Of a DNA stretch of 11,848 nucleotides, positions 1 to 8,070 are shown piece after piece (position 1 is the first letter of the stretch; each line of letters starts with the position of its first letter). The stretch is from Nitriliruptoraceae bacterium (GTDB lineage Bacteria > Actinomycetota > Nitriliruptoria > Nitriliruptorales > Nitriliruptoraceae), in NCBI GenBank assembly GCA_007131525.1, contig SLQK01000111.1, forward strand, positions 1-11,848, written 5' to 3'. A program made the position numbers and the translations under genes. The notes below the pieces were generated by a model. It ran no database searches. It saw only the letters and a list, made by a program, of their open reading frames with translations, and was not told where the DNA came from.

Positions 1-893
1 ACGCCGCGGGTGCTCGGATCGGCGGCCAGCAGCGCCGTCTCGTCGGGTGGGAGCACCGCCGGTGCCGTCACGGGCTGACCGACGCGGGCGTTGACGAGGT
101 CGGTGCGCATCTCGCCCGCGCTCTGGTAGCGGTTCACCGGGTTCTTGGCCAGCGCCCGCATCGCGATCGCCTCGGCTGCCGGCGAGATGGAGGGGTCCAG
201 CTCCCGCGGTGGTCGCGGCTGCTCCTGCACGTGCTGGTAGGCCACCGTCACCGGCGAGTCGCCCGCGAAGGGCTGCTGGCCGGTGAGCGACTCGTAGAGC
301 ACGACGCCGAGGGAGTACAGGTCGCTGCGCGCGTCGACGCCCAGTCCCTGGGCCTGCTCCGGGGAGAGGTAGGCGGCGGTGCCGAGCACGGCAGCGGTGC
401 GGGTGACGGTCTCGTTGTCCACGGCTCGGGCGATCCCGAAGTCGGTCACCTTCACCGACCCGTCATCGGCCAGCAGGATGTTGCCGGGCTTGATGTCACG
501 GTGGATCAGCCCGCGCTCGTGCGCGTAGCTCAGCGCCGAGCAGACGTCGGCGACGACCTCCAGCGCCCGGTCCTCGGTGAGCCCGCCAGCGGCGATGGCC
601 TGCTGCAGGGAGCGTCCCTCCACCAGCTCCATCACGATGTAGGGCTGCCCCTGATCCGCTCCGGTGTCGTAGACGGCGACCAGGTTCGGGTGGTTCAGCC
701 GGGCGACGTGGCGGGCCTCGTCCTGGAAGCGCCGGGTGAAGGTCTCGTCCTCACGGAAGCGCTCCAGGAGCAGCTTGATCGCCACCTCGCGGCCCAGGGT
801 GTGGTCGTAGGCCGCGTGGACCTCGGCCATGCCCCCTCGTCCGATGACACGTCGCAGCTCGTAGCGCCCGGCCAGGACGCGTCCTTCGCTCAC
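1..893 (-). CDS. pknB: Serine/threonine protein kinase, PknB/PknA type (partial, C-terminus outside window)
   Basis: Hanks-type kinase that phosphorylates cell-wall and division proteins; 297 residues are visible and the gene runs off the left edge. The kinase domain spans about residues 11-275. It has a glycine-rich loop (GRGGMAEV, 18-25), the ATP-binding lysine in VAIK (K40), HRDIKPGN with catalytic D133, DFG (D151), a Thr-rich activation loop (T162, T164, T166) and SPE at 177-179. The start is GTG at 893, because GGAGG (900-904) lies 6 bases upstream and the protein then begins right before the domain. It follows pbpA by 50 bases, as pknA/pknB do in mycobacteria. The juxtamembrane, transmembrane and PASTA parts that would separate PknB from PknA are not in the window, so the symbol is a best guess while the kinase call is firm. 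Confidence 0.9.
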   Translation of the reverse strand, partial: MSEGRVLAGRYELRRVIGRGGMAEVHAAYDHTLGREVAIKLLLERFREDETFTRRFQDEARHVARLNHPNLVAVYDTGADQGQPYIVMELVEGRSLQQAIAAGGLTEDRALEVVADVCSALSYAHERGLIHRDIKPGNILLADDGSVKVTDFGIARAVDNETVTRTAAVLGTAAYLSPEQAQGLGVDARSDLYSLGVVLYESLTGQQPFAGDSPVTVAYQHVQEQPRPPRELDPSISPAAEAIAMRALAKNPVNRYQSAGEMRTDLVNARVGQPVTAPAVLPPDETALLAADPSTRG

Positions 894-921
894 GGGGTTC
901 CTCCAGGCTGGTGAGGACTGG

Positions 922-942
922 CCGAGGCTAGCAACGCCTCGG
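922..942 (-). other. Small inverted repeat between pbpA and the kinase gene
   Basis: A perfect 7-bp dyad, CCGAGGC / GCCTCGG, with a 7-base loop sits in the 50-base gap between the pbpA stop and the kinase RBS. No T-run follows it on the minus strand, so it is not a canonical terminator. It may attenuate or process the operon transcript, or mean nothing; only the dyad itself is seen. Confidence 0.3.
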
Positions 943-943
943 G

Positions 944-2395
944 TCAGTCTCGGATGGCCGCGGTCATCACGGCCCGTGCGATCGGGGCGGCGATGGCCCC
1001 GCCACCGCCGTCGGCGTCGGGGACGGCGACGGCCACGGCGACCTCGTCGCCCGCGAAGCCGATGAACCAGGCGACCGGGCGGGCACCCGGTGCCGTCTGG
1101 GCCGTGCCGGTCTTTCCGCCCACCTCGACACCGTCGATGGCGGCGCTGCTTCCCGTAGCACCGGGTCCGGTGACCGCGTCGACCATCAGGCTGCGGAGTT
1201 GCTGAGCGGTGCGGGGTGAGACGGGGCGTCCGTCTCCGGGGGGTCCCTCCCATCGGCCGATGTCGGGGCCCCGCAGGACGGCGCCGTCGGGCCCTCGCAC
1301 CGTCTGGACCAGGTGGGGACGCAGCAGCTGGCCGCCGTTGGCGACGGTGGCGGCGACCATGGCCATCTGCAGGACCGTGGCCTGCACGTCGCGCTGCCCG
1401 ATAGCGCTCTGGGCGGTCGCCGGCACGTCCTGCTCGAGGGGGATCCTGCTGTCCGCGACCGGGAGCTCGAGCGGCGGGGTCCGGTTGAAGCCGAACGCCT
1501 CGGCCTGTGCGGCCAGCACGTCGTCCCCGAGCTCGAGGCCGAGGCGGGCGAAGACGGTGTTGCAGGAGCGGCGGAACCCCGTCTGCAGCGTGACCTCATC
1601 CCCCTCACCGCACCGGACCCCCCCGGCGTTGGAGATGTTCTGGGTGGTCTGGGGTACGTCGAAGGTGGCTTCGTTGGGGAAGGTCCGGGCCGGATCATCG
1701 CCGGCCTCCAGCGCCGCGGCCGCGACGAGCACCTTGAAGGTGGAGCCCGGCGGGTACAGCTCGCCTGTCGCGCGGTCGACCAGCGGCCGACTGGGATCGT
1801 CCCGCAGCGGTGCCCAGGCCTCGTTGATCTGCCGGGTGTCGTGGCTGGACAGGGGGTTGGGGTCGAAGGTGGGGTTGGCGTAGCTGGCCAGGATCGCACC
1901 CGTCCTCGGATCGATGGCCACCACCGCGCCCTCCCGACCGGCGAGGGCGTCGCGGGCGGCCTCCTGGGCGCGACGGTCGATCGTGAGCTCGACGGCGTTG
2001 CCGGGCCGCTGCGCGCCCCCCAGCAGTTCGCCGAGGTTCTGCGCGACCACCTCGGTGGTCCTGCCCGTCAGTTCCTCGTTGAGTGCCCGCTCCAGCCCCG
2101 AACGTTGCAGCACGATCGAGTAGTAGCCGGTGATGTGGGCGTACAGCTCCGGTTCGGGGTAGACCCGGAGGTAGCGGTACTGGCCGCCCTCGGTGGGCAC
2201 GCTCCGGGCGATCGCCTCCTCACCCACCACGATCGGCCCGCGTTCGATCGCGTACTCGCGGATGATGACGCGCCGGTTGGCGGGGTGGTTGGCCAGCTCG
2301 TCAGCCTGGAGGAGCGTGATGACGTTCAGGTTGACGAACAGCGCGCCGAACAGCACGAGCACCACCGCGCCGATGCGACCGATCTGCCGGTTCAT
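944..2395 (-). CDS. pbpA: Class B penicillin-binding protein PbpA (peptidoglycan transpeptidase)
   Basis: A 483-residue class B PBP that cross-links peptidoglycan outside the membrane, working with the adjacent SEDS protein. A single N-terminal membrane anchor (about 8-29) is followed by a short non-catalytic dimerisation region, then the transpeptidase domain (about 150-480). The three active-site motifs are intact: STFK (S218 nucleophile, K221), SCN (277-279) and KTGTA (428-432). Two cysteines, C262 and C278, flank the SxN region and could form a disulfide (inference). Length is close to mycobacterial PbpA (about 490). The ATG start overlaps the rodA stop in ATGA, indicating translational coupling. 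Ordinary in all visible respects. Confidence 0.93.
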   Translation of the reverse strand: MNRQIGRIGAVVLVLFGALFVNLNVITLLQADELANHPANRRVIIREYAIERGPIVVGEEAIARSVPTEGGQYRYLRVYPEPELYAHITGYYSIVLQRSGLERALNEELTGRTTEVVAQNLGELLGGAQRPGNAVELTIDRRAQEAARDALAGREGAVVAIDPRTGAILASYANPTFDPNPLSSHDTRQINEAWAPLRDDPSRPLVDRATGELYPPGSTFKVLVAAAALEAGDDPARTFPNEATFDVPQTTQNISNAGGVRCGEGDEVTLQTGFRRSCNTVFARLGLELGDDVLAAQAEAFGFNRTPPLELPVADSRIPLEQDVPATAQSAIGQRDVQATVLQMAMVAATVANGGQLLRPHLVQTVRGPDGAVLRGPDIGRWEGPPGDGRPVSPRTAQQLRSLMVDAVTGPGATGSSAAIDGVEVGGKTGTAQTAPGARPVAWFIGFAGDEVAVAVAVPDADGGGGAIAAPIARAVMTAAIRD

Positions 2396-3744
2396 GGGCG
2401 TGCCCGCCCGGGCCCGGGCTGGGTGCTGCGGCCGAGCACCGCCGCGCGCGACTCGTCGCTGATCCGGAGCAGCAGTGCGATGAGCAGGTAGTTCGACAGC
2501 AGCGACGAGCCCCCGTAGGAGACGAAGGGCAGCGTGATGCCGGTCAACGGCACCAGGCGCGTCAACCCGCCGATGATCACGAAGGTCTGGAACGCGATGA
2601 GGACGGTCAGGCCCGTGGCCAGCAGGGTCGAGAACTCGTCGCGGGCGGTCTGCGCGATCTTCAGCCCCCGCATCGCGATGGTGAGGTAGAGGAGCAGGAT
2701 CGCCGTCGCGCCGAGCAGGCCGAGCTCCTCACCGATCACCACGAAGATGGCGTCGGTCGCGGAGAAGGGCACGTCCTGCGGCCGGCCGAACCCGAGCCCG
2801 GTGCCTGTCAGCCCACCGGTGGCCAGGGCGAACAGGCTCTGTGCGAGCTGGTACGCGGTCCCCGTGACATCGGACCAGGGGTCGAGCCAGATGCTGACCC
2901 GTACGCGCACGTGCCCGAACAACCGGTAGGCGATGGTCGCCCCGATGGCGAAGGCGACCATCCCGAGGACGGGGTAGGCCATCCGACCGGTCGCGACGTA
3001 GAGCATCGCGAGGAACGCGCCGAAGAACAGCAGCGCGCTGCCGAGGTCACGGAGCCCGGCCATGATCACCAGGGCGGCCCCGGTGGCGACGAGCAGGGGA
3101 GCGAGGTGACGAGGGGCGGGGAGCAGGACGGGGCCGATCCGCTGGGTGGCGACCGACAGCAGGGCCCGGTTGCGCTCCAGGTACGCGGCCAGGAACACCA
3201 CCATGGTCAGCTTGGCCAGCTCACCCGGCTGGAACCGCATGCCGAACACGTCGATCCACAGCTGGGCGCCGTTGATCACGCCGGCGGTCAGCCCCGGGAT
3301 CAGCGGGGACAGCAGCAGCACGATCGTCAGCAGGCCGAAGGTGTACTGCAGGCGGCCGAGGACCCGGACCTCCCGCAGGAACAGCAGCAACGCGCAGAAC
3401 GCGCCCACCGACACCGCGGTCCAGACCGCCTGGGCTGCTGCCAGCTCGCTGCCGGTGGCCAGGTCGACCCGCTGCACGAACACCAGGCCCAGGCCGTTGA
3501 GGAGGAAGGCGATGGGCAGCAGGATGGGGTCGGCGTCGGGTGCGGTGACCCGCACGGTGAGGTGTGCCACGGTGGCGATCGCCGCCAGAGCGAGACCGGT
3601 GACCAGCGCGGCCGGTGGGAGCTCGCTGGAGCGGGACCAGCCGAGGAGCACCCCCGCCGCTGAGGTGATCAGGACCGCACCCAGCAGCAGGCGTGCCTCG
3701 GTCGCACGTGGTGCATCCCCGATGACGACCGACCCCGTCGTCAC
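2392..3744 (-). CDS. rodA: SEDS-family peptidoglycan glycosyltransferase RodA/FtsW
   Basis: A 450-residue polytopic membrane protein that polymerises lipid II into glycan strands. Hydrophobic segments run through most of the chain from residue 17 to 427. SEDS signatures are clear: FQPGELAKL (171-179), RDLGSAL (232-238, with D233 in the place of the essential aspartate), PFSATDAIFVVIGEELGL (326-343) and LPFVSYGGSS (405-414). The GTG start overlaps the pstP stop (GTGA), and its own stop overlaps the pbpA start. A SEDS polymerase next to a class B PBP is the standard functional pair. By position it is the rodA of the mycobacterial-type cluster; FtsW cannot be excluded by motifs alone. Confidence 0.92.
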   Translation of the reverse strand: MTTGSVVIGDAPRATEARLLLGAVLITSAAGVLLGWSRSSELPPAALVTGLALAAIATVAHLTVRVTAPDADPILLPIAFLLNGLGLVFVQRVDLATGSELAAAQAVWTAVSVGAFCALLLFLREVRVLGRLQYTFGLLTIVLLLSPLIPGLTAGVINGAQLWIDVFGMRFQPGELAKLTMVVFLAAYLERNRALLSVATQRIGPVLLPAPRHLAPLLVATGAALVIMAGLRDLGSALLFFGAFLAMLYVATGRMAYPVLGMVAFAIGATIAYRLFGHVRVRVSIWLDPWSDVTGTAYQLAQSLFALATGGLTGTGLGFGRPQDVPFSATDAIFVVIGEELGLLGATAILLLYLTIAMRGLKIAQTARDEFSTLLATGLTVLIAFQTFVIIGGLTRLVPLTGITLPFVSYGGSSLLSNYLLIALLLRISDESRAAVLGRSTQPGPGRARP

Positions 3745-5000
3745 GCGTCCGGGTCCTCGTCGGTGTCCTCGTCCTGGGTGTCGTCGTCCTCGGTGTCCGG
3801 GTCGGGCTCCTCCTCGATCTCGCGCAGCGGGATGTTGCGGACCAGGTTGCGGGCGTCTCCGAGGTCAGCGGCCGGGAAGCCCGACTCGAGCTGCGGCCGG
3901 TACCAGAGCTGGACCTCGTCGATGGTGACCTCGGAGCGTTCGGTGACCCGGTACAGCTCGAAGGGGCCGAGCTCCCGGTTGATGCCCTCGAAGATCACGA
4001 CCTGATCGCCGTCGAGTCCGACGAAGAAGCTCCGGGACAGCAGGAACTGGGACCCGCCGAGGACCACCCCGGCGAACACCGCCAGTGCCAGCACGATCGC
4101 GGTCGCTTTCCCGAGGATCGCCCCCACCGACCGACGGTCGTCGCCCTGGTGGTCGACGAGTGGACCGCCCTTGTGCAGCGAGGCGTACCGGCCCATCTCC
4201 CCGGCCCAGTCGCCACTGCCGCTGTCGACCCGGCTCGAGATCGAGATGGTGCGGTGGCCCGAAGCCTGCTCGGCGTCGGGGTCCTCGTAGCGCAGGAGCA
4301 GCACGGTGATGTTGTCCGGCCCTCCGGCCTCGTTGGCCAGATCGATGAGGTCACCGACCGCCTGGTCCGGGTCCTCGACCTCCATCAGGGTCCGGGCGAT
4401 CGCCTCGTCCTCGACGACCCCCGTGAGGCCGTCGGAGCACAGCAGCAGCTGGTCACCCGGCTGCAGCTCGAGCGACATCGAGTCGACGTCGACATCCTCC
4501 GACACCCCGATGGCGCGGGTGACGACGGAGCGCTGCGGATGCCGCGCCGCCTCCTCCCGGGTGATCTGTCCCTCGTCGACGAGGTGCTGGACGAGGGTGT
4601 GGTCGTCGGTGAGCTGGCTGAAGTGTCCATCGCGGAGCAGGTACGCGCGGGAGTCCCCGACGTGGGCGACGTGCAGCCGTCGGCCCTCCACCAGCGCCGC
4701 GGTGAGCGTGGTCCCCATGCCGCGGTAGTTCGGGTTGTCCCGGGCCAGCTGGGAGACCCGCTCGTTGGCAGCGACCACCGCCGACCGCAGCGCGGTGACG
4801 GCGGCGGCGTTGTCCTGGAAGATCCTGCCGTCCAGCTCCTCGATCGGCTCCAGGGCGGTGGCTGACGCCACCTCGCCGGCCAGGTGGCCACCCATCCCGT
4901 CGGCCACCGCGTAGACGCTGTCGCGGAGCAGCAGCGCGTCCTCGTTGCCGTGTCGGACCTTGCCGACGTCGCTGCGTCCGGTCGCCACCAACCGTCTCAT
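3741..5000 (-). CDS. pstP: PP2C-family Ser/Thr phosphatase PstP, membrane-anchored
   Basis: A metal-dependent protein phosphatase that removes Thr/Ser phosphates from the kinase and its substrates. The cytosolic PP2C domain covers residues 1-240 and keeps the metal-binding motifs: RHGNED (16-21), DGMGG (34-38), GDSRAY (115-120), CSDGLT (188-193, D190) and GGPDN (226-230, D229). A linker to about 294 leads to one membrane helix (about 295-317) and an extracytoplasmic part of about 100 residues. The last 25 or so residues are almost entirely acidic (EEEPDPDTEDDDTQDEDTDE and onward). At 419 residues it is shorter than the M. tuberculosis protein (about 514), with the loss outside the catalytic domain. 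The ATG start overlaps the fhaB stop (ATGA). Confidence 0.94.
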   Translation of the reverse strand: MRRLVATGRSDVGKVRHGNEDALLLRDSVYAVADGMGGHLAGEVASATALEPIEELDGRIFQDNAAAVTALRSAVVAANERVSQLARDNPNYRGMGTTLTAALVEGRRLHVAHVGDSRAYLLRDGHFSQLTDDHTLVQHLVDEGQITREEAARHPQRSVVTRAIGVSEDVDVDSMSLELQPGDQLLLCSDGLTGVVEDEAIARTLMEVEDPDQAVGDLIDLANEAGGPDNITVLLLRYEDPDAEQASGHRTISISSRVDSGSGDWAGEMGRYASLHKGGPLVDHQGDDRRSVGAILGKATAIVLALAVFAGVVLGGSQFLLSRSFFVGLDGDQVVIFEGINRELGPFELYRVTERSEVTIDEVQLWYRPQLESGFPAADLGDARNLVRNIPLREIEEEPDPDTEDDDTQDEDTDEDPDA

Positions 5001-5464
5001 CGGCGCAGCTCGATGCGGGTCTTGCCGAAGCGCAGCTGGTCACCGACCGCCAGCGGGGTCGGGCGGGTGACCTTCGCACCGTTGAGGAACGTGCCGTTGG
5101 TCGAGCCGAGATCGCGGATCGACCAGCTGCCGTCGTCGGGGAGGATCTCCGCGTGCTCGTCGGAGACGTAGACGTCGTCCACGTGGACGTCGGCGGTGGT
5201 ACCGCGACCTAGCACGACGCCGTGACCCGTCAGCGGGACGACCTGGGGGGCACCGCTGGGCGGGTGGAGGACCAGCTCCTTGGGGATCCGACGCGAGCGG
5301 CGGTTCGGCTCCGATGGCGCGGCGACAGCCGGCCGGGGAGCCGGGGCCGCCTTGCGCTTGGCGGGCCTGAGCTCCCCCGCGAAGACCCGTACGGTGCGAC
5401 CGACGAACAGGTAGAGCAGGCCCAGCAGGACGAACTTGAGCAGGGTGAGCAGCTCGATCGGCAC
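4997..5464 (-). CDS. fhaB: FHA-domain membrane protein FhaB (FipA-like)
   Basis: A 155-residue protein with an N-terminal membrane helix (about 3-22), a basic/proline-rich linker (31-62) and a C-terminal FHA domain (about 80-155). FHA phosphothreonine-binding residues are present: GR (86-87), SDEH (S101, H104) and STNG (121-124). The GTG at 5464 is chosen because it lies one base after the fhaA stop (TGA C GTG) and places the helix at the N-terminus; the open frame extends further upstream, but only across fhaA. Length equals that of mycobacterial FhaB. In mycobacteria this protein is phosphorylated by the neighbouring kinases and helps link them to division proteins; that role is inferred here from family and context. 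Confidence 0.9.
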   Translation of the reverse strand: MPIELLTLLKFVLLGLLYLFVGRTVRVFAGELRPAKRKAAPAPRPAVAAPSEPNRRSRRIPKELVLHPPSGAPQVVPLTGHGVVLGRGTTADVHVDDVYVSDEHAEILPDDGSWSIRDLGSTNGTFLNGAKVTRPTPLAVGDQLRFGKTRIELRR

Positions 5465-5465
5465 G

Positions 5466-6314
5466 TCAGCCCCCCACGAACTCGACGAGGGCATCCCCGA
5501 GTTCGACCTGATCGCCGGGGTCGAGCGGGTGCTCCGCGGCGCGGCGGCCATTGACCTTCGTGCCGTTGGTCGAGCCGAGGTCGACCACCCACCAGCGCTC
5601 GCCTCGCCGGACGAAGACAGCGTGCTGCCGCGACACCGTGCTGTCCTGGATCGTGAGGTCGCAGCGCTCGAGACGGCCGGCTGTGAGCCGGGCCCCCTGC
5701 ACCGGCACGCTGACGCCGTTGCTGCCCTGCGCGCGGCGCACGACCAGCCGGAGACCCGCATCCGGGGCGGTGGACACCACCTGGGTGTGGTCGAAGCCGC
5801 CGGCGCTCTCCGGGGTACGACCCGGCGGGTCCCCGGTGGGGCGGGGTTCGGGCGTCGCAACGGGACCTGCCTGCGGGCTGGCATCGGGGCGAGCCGCGCT
5901 CGACGTTGGCGTCGGTGTGCGCCGCGCGCCGGCCGCGGGGCCATCGACCGCTTCGACGCGACCCGCGATGCGGAAGCGGCCGAGCTTGACGTCGTCGTGC
6001 ACCAGGATGCGGACCTTCGCGGGGCCTCGGAGCAGCCAGCCGCGCTCCTGCGCGGTGCTCACGACGACCTCGGCAAGCTCCCGAGGGAGGGAGGCCCCGA
6101 AGCCTTCCAGACGCTCGTGGTCCTTCGGGCCGACGGTGATCCGGTAGACGTTGGGGACCACCACGCCGTCAGCGGTGACGTGCTGGTTGTCGCCCGCATA
6201 GCGCTGGACGGCCTTGGCCAGCTCGATGGGCTGGATCCCGGACCGGAACGCGCGCGCGAAGAAGCCCTCGACAGCACCCTCGAGGCGTCGTTCGAACTCC
6301 TGAAGCACGCCCAT
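5466..6314 (-). CDS. fhaA: FHA-domain protein FhaA with N-terminal DUF3662 domain
   Basis: A 282-residue cytosolic adaptor. Residues 1-122 match the DUF3662/FhaA N-terminal domain (MGVLQEFERRLEGAVEGFFA start; QPIELAKAVQR). A Pro/Ala/Thr-rich linker (about 124-185) contains a TQ site at T177 within DHTQVV, a possible kinase target. The C-terminal FHA domain (about 188-280) keeps GR (213-214), SRQH (228-231) and STNG (248-251). In mycobacteria FhaA binds phosphorylated MviN/MurJ to regulate peptidoglycan synthesis. The ATG at 6314 is preferred over a GTG 42 bases upstream, because the family starts with this MG... segment and only the ATG has purine-rich sequence before it. It is much shorter than M. 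tuberculosis FhaA (about 527), owing to the linker. First gene of the operon. Confidence 0.9.
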   Translation of the reverse strand: MGVLQEFERRLEGAVEGFFARAFRSGIQPIELAKAVQRYAGDNQHVTADGVVVPNVYRITVGPKDHERLEGFGASLPRELAEVVVSTAQERGWLLRGPAKVRILVHDDVKLGRFRIAGRVEAVDGPAAGARRTPTPTSSAARPDASPQAGPVATPEPRPTGDPPGRTPESAGGFDHTQVVSTAPDAGLRLVVRRAQGSNGVSVPVQGARLTAGRLERCDLTIQDSTVSRQHAVFVRRGERWWVVDLGSTNGTKVNGRRAAEHPLDPGDQVELGDALVEFVGG

Positions 6315-6431
6315 GGTCCACCGGTTCCGGTCGTGTCGCGGGTCGGGCCGCAGCACGGGGCGGTGGTGCCGGCTGCGCTCCGATCGGCTCGGTTGGCGAC
6401 CTGTACAAGGACGGTTCCGGCCGGCCGAGAG

Positions 6432-6450
6432 CGTAGCCGAGGTGGCTACG
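6432..6450 (-). promoter_or_regulatory. Dyad and possible promoter of the fhaA operon
   Basis: Upstream of fhaA there is a perfect 7-bp inverted repeat (CGTAGCC, 5-base loop, GGCTACG). On the minus strand it overlaps a possible -10 hexamer TACGCT (6435-6430). GGAACCG occurs on the minus strand on both sides of it, within 6411-6420 and 6449-6458, and again near the start codon (about 6322-6328). This is the only structured piece in the upstream region. Promoter assignment is inference and the -35 is poor. Confidence 0.3.
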
Positions 6451-6557
6451 GTTCCGACCCGTCCGAACGGTGGCAGAGAGGCCGCTGCGTGGTGTCATCA
6501 TGACCGTGGTGCGACCCGCCCAGCGTGGACGCTGAGCACCGGCTGCTCGTGGTGCCG

Positions 6558-6587
6558 TTGGCTGCCCGGCGAGCGCGTTGCTACCCT
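6558..6587 (+). promoter_or_regulatory. Probable promoter of tRNA-Leu
   Basis: TTGGCT (6558-6563) and TACCCT (6582-6587) are separated by 18 bases and end 13 bases before the first base of the tRNA. This is a plausible sigma-70-type -35/-10 pair for a high-GC actinobacterium. Start of transcription would be near 6594. Confidence 0.5.
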
Positions 6588-6600
6588 CCGCGTTTCACCC

Positions 6601-6687
6601 GGGCGGGTGGCGGAATTGGCAGACGCGCACGGTTCAGGTCCGTGTGTCCTTATGGACATGGGGGTTCAAGTCCCCCCTCGCCCACCA
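6601..6687 (+). tRNA. tRNA-Leu, anticodon CAG
   Basis: A complete class II tRNA with a long variable arm. Acceptor stem GGGCGGG (6601-6607) pairs with CTCGCCC (6677-6683) using a G-T pair. D arm is GCG/CGC around a GAATTGGCAGA loop. Anticodon stem CACGG/CCGTG (6628-6632, 6640-6644) holds loop TTCAGGT, with CAG at 6635-6637 reading CUG codons. The variable arm is about 15 bases (6645-6659) with a GTCC/GGAC stem. T arm is GGGGG/CCCCC with TTCAAGT. Discriminator A is followed by an encoded CCA (6685-6687). It marks the border between the core operon and the accessory island, and its 3' end is a typical target for integrases. Confidence 0.97.
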
Positions 6688-6732
6688 CCTTCGTAGGCCG
6701 GTCTAGCACTCCGCAGACGGCAGATCCGCCCG

Positions 6733-6760
6733 AACGCCCCCGCCCACCGCGGGGGCGTTT
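6733..6760 (+). terminator. Hairpin terminator after tRNA-Leu
   Basis: A perfect 11-bp stem, AACGCCCCCGC / GCGGGGGCGTT (6733-6743 and 6749-6759), with a 5-base loop CCACC and a short T run (6758-6760). It lies 46 bases after the tRNA. The short T tail is usual for high-GC genomes. It could also stop minus-strand readthrough from the Fic gene. Confidence 0.75.
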
Positions 6761-6770
6761 CGCATGCCGG

Positions 6771-6788
6771 TGACAACGGATGGACAAC
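6771..6788 (+). repeat. Paired GACAAC repeat (arm-type site candidate 1)
   Basis: TGACAAC (6771-6777) and GGACAAC (6782-6788) are spaced exactly 11 bp start to start, 84 bp after the tRNA end. Tandem short repeats at about one helical turn beside a tRNA 3' end are typical of tyrosine-integrase arm-binding sites; that reading is inferred. Confidence 0.5.
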
Positions 6789-6832
6789 GTCCGGCTGGCG
6801 GGCGTGTTGCCACCGGGCGCTCCGAGGCTCCC

Positions 6833-6850
6833 TGACAACGCCGTGACAAC
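6833..6850 (+). repeat. Paired GACAAC repeat (arm-type site candidate 2)
   Basis: TGACAAC (6833-6839) and TGACAAC (6844-6850), again 11 bp apart, lie between the terminator and the 3' end of the Fic gene. The unit GACAACGCCGTGACAAC recurs with one difference at 8666-8682. Confidence 0.55.
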
Positions 6851-6871
6851 GGTGGCCCGCCCGGGTTCTCG

Positions 6872-8050
6872 CTACGCCCGGAAGACCTCGAGGATCGCCT
6901 TCGAGGCGAAGACCCGGTTGTAGTTCCCCTCGGAAACCTGGGTCAGCAGCCCGTAGTCCACGAGGCGTGTGACTGCTTGGTTGGCGGTCTGGTACGTGAT
7001 GCCGTAACGCTGCTCGACGTCTGTGACCGTGAGCAACGGGTAGCCGACGAGATCCTCGGTCACCTGGATCGCTACCCCCCGCACCCCGTCTCCACGAAGT
7101 CGCGCCACGGCTTCGCGACTGATCTCCTGCGCTTGTCGGATCCGCGTGAGCGACGCGGTCGCAGACTCCTTGAGGCCTCGGCAGAAATGGCGGACCCAGG
7201 GATCGAATCGTCCCGACTGCCGAACTCGCTGGAGGTGGCCCGTGTACGCCGGTTTGTCGGCCTCGAAGTAGCCCGAGATCGTCATGAGGTGATCGCGGAT
7301 CAGTCCACCTTCGATGAGTTGGAGCAGCGCAACCAGTCGTCCCAGCCGGCCGTTGCCGTCGGTGTACGGGTGGATGGTCTCGAACTGGTAGTGGCCAAGG
7401 GCGACCCGAACCAGGAGGGGTAGATCGTCCCGGTGGATCCATCGTTCCCAGGCCGACAGCAGGTCGTTGAGGGCCTCCGGCGGCGGCGGAACGAATACGG
7501 CCTCCGTGATGCGGCAGTCCGCGTCCCCGATCCAGTTCTGCGTCGTGCGCACCGCTCCGAGTTCCCACGAGTCCCCACGTACGCCATCGAGAAGGAGTAC
7601 GTGTGCCTCGTTGATGAGCCGCATGGAGACCGGCAGTTCCTTCAGCCGTGCGACGCCATGCTCGGTCGCGCGCACGTAGTTCAGGACCTCGCGAACGTCG
7701 CCCTGCTGCTCCTTGCGGCTCGCCTCGGCACCGAGCAGGTCACCGAACCCCGTATAGGTGCCCTCAAGCGCGGACGTACTCACGGCCTCCCGCCTGATGA
7801 GCGGCCGAACCAGCAGGGTTGGTTCAGGCAGCTCGCTTACCGCGCCGTCGAGGCGCGCTATCGCTGCCTGGGCATCGGTGATGCTCTTCCACGTCGAGGA
7901 ATCCAGCTGAACGTCGTCGGGGAGTACGTGTGGGAGGAACGCGACGTGCTTGTAGTGTTCGCCGTAGCGCCGATCGTAACCTGTGACGGGGACAAGTTGA
8001 CCGACAGGTGATGCAGCGAGTTGCTCATCCACGACAGTCAGCCTCTTCAC
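6872..8050 (-). CDS. Fic family protein (AMP-transferase type) with inhibitory motif and C-terminal winged helix
   Basis: A 392-residue Fic protein; the family usually attaches AMP from ATP to hydroxyl side chains of target proteins. Residues about 30-115 form the Fic/DOC N-terminal domain, with a class II inhibitory motif (S/T)xxxE(G/N) seen as TSALEG (92-97). The Fic core carries the complete catalytic motif HPYTDGNGRLGR (227-238; H227 catalytic). Residues about 335-391 look like a winged helix (TVTDVEQRYGITYQTANQAV). The open frame begins with GTG at 8050, which has a weak RBS. A GTG at 8032 with AGAGG 8 bases upstream is an alternative and would shorten the protein by six residues. It lies downstream of the HTH/PIN pair on the same strand. 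Because the inhibitor is built in, no separate antitoxin is expected. Target unknown. Confidence 0.93.
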   Translation of the reverse strand: MKRLTVVDEQLAASPVGQLVPVTGYDRRYGEHYKHVAFLPHVLPDDVQLDSSTWKSITDAQAAIARLDGAVSELPEPTLLVRPLIRREAVSTSALEGTYTGFGDLLGAEASRKEQQGDVREVLNYVRATEHGVARLKELPVSMRLINEAHVLLLDGVRGDSWELGAVRTTQNWIGDADCRITEAVFVPPPPEALNDLLSAWERWIHRDDLPLLVRVALGHYQFETIHPYTDGNGRLGRLVALLQLIEGGLIRDHLMTISGYFEADKPAYTGHLQRVRQSGRFDPWVRHFCRGLKESATASLTRIRQAQEISREAVARLRGDGVRGVAIQVTEDLVGYPLLTVTDVEQRYGITYQTANQAVTRLVDYGLLTQVSEGNYNRVFASKAILEVFRA

Positions 8051-8070
8051 GGCGAACTGAGATCCTACAT

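Noticed and set aside
1313..2491. Long plus-strand open frames across pbpA, rodA, pstP and fhaA.
   Set aside because: They are antisense shadows of strongly supported minus-strand genes, rich in Arg/Gly/Pro/Ala and without recognisable domains.
5465..5944. A 315-residue version of FhaB starting at 5944.
   Set aside because: Residues upstream of the GTG at 5464 come from reading fhaA in another frame; the family starts with the membrane helix just after that GTG.
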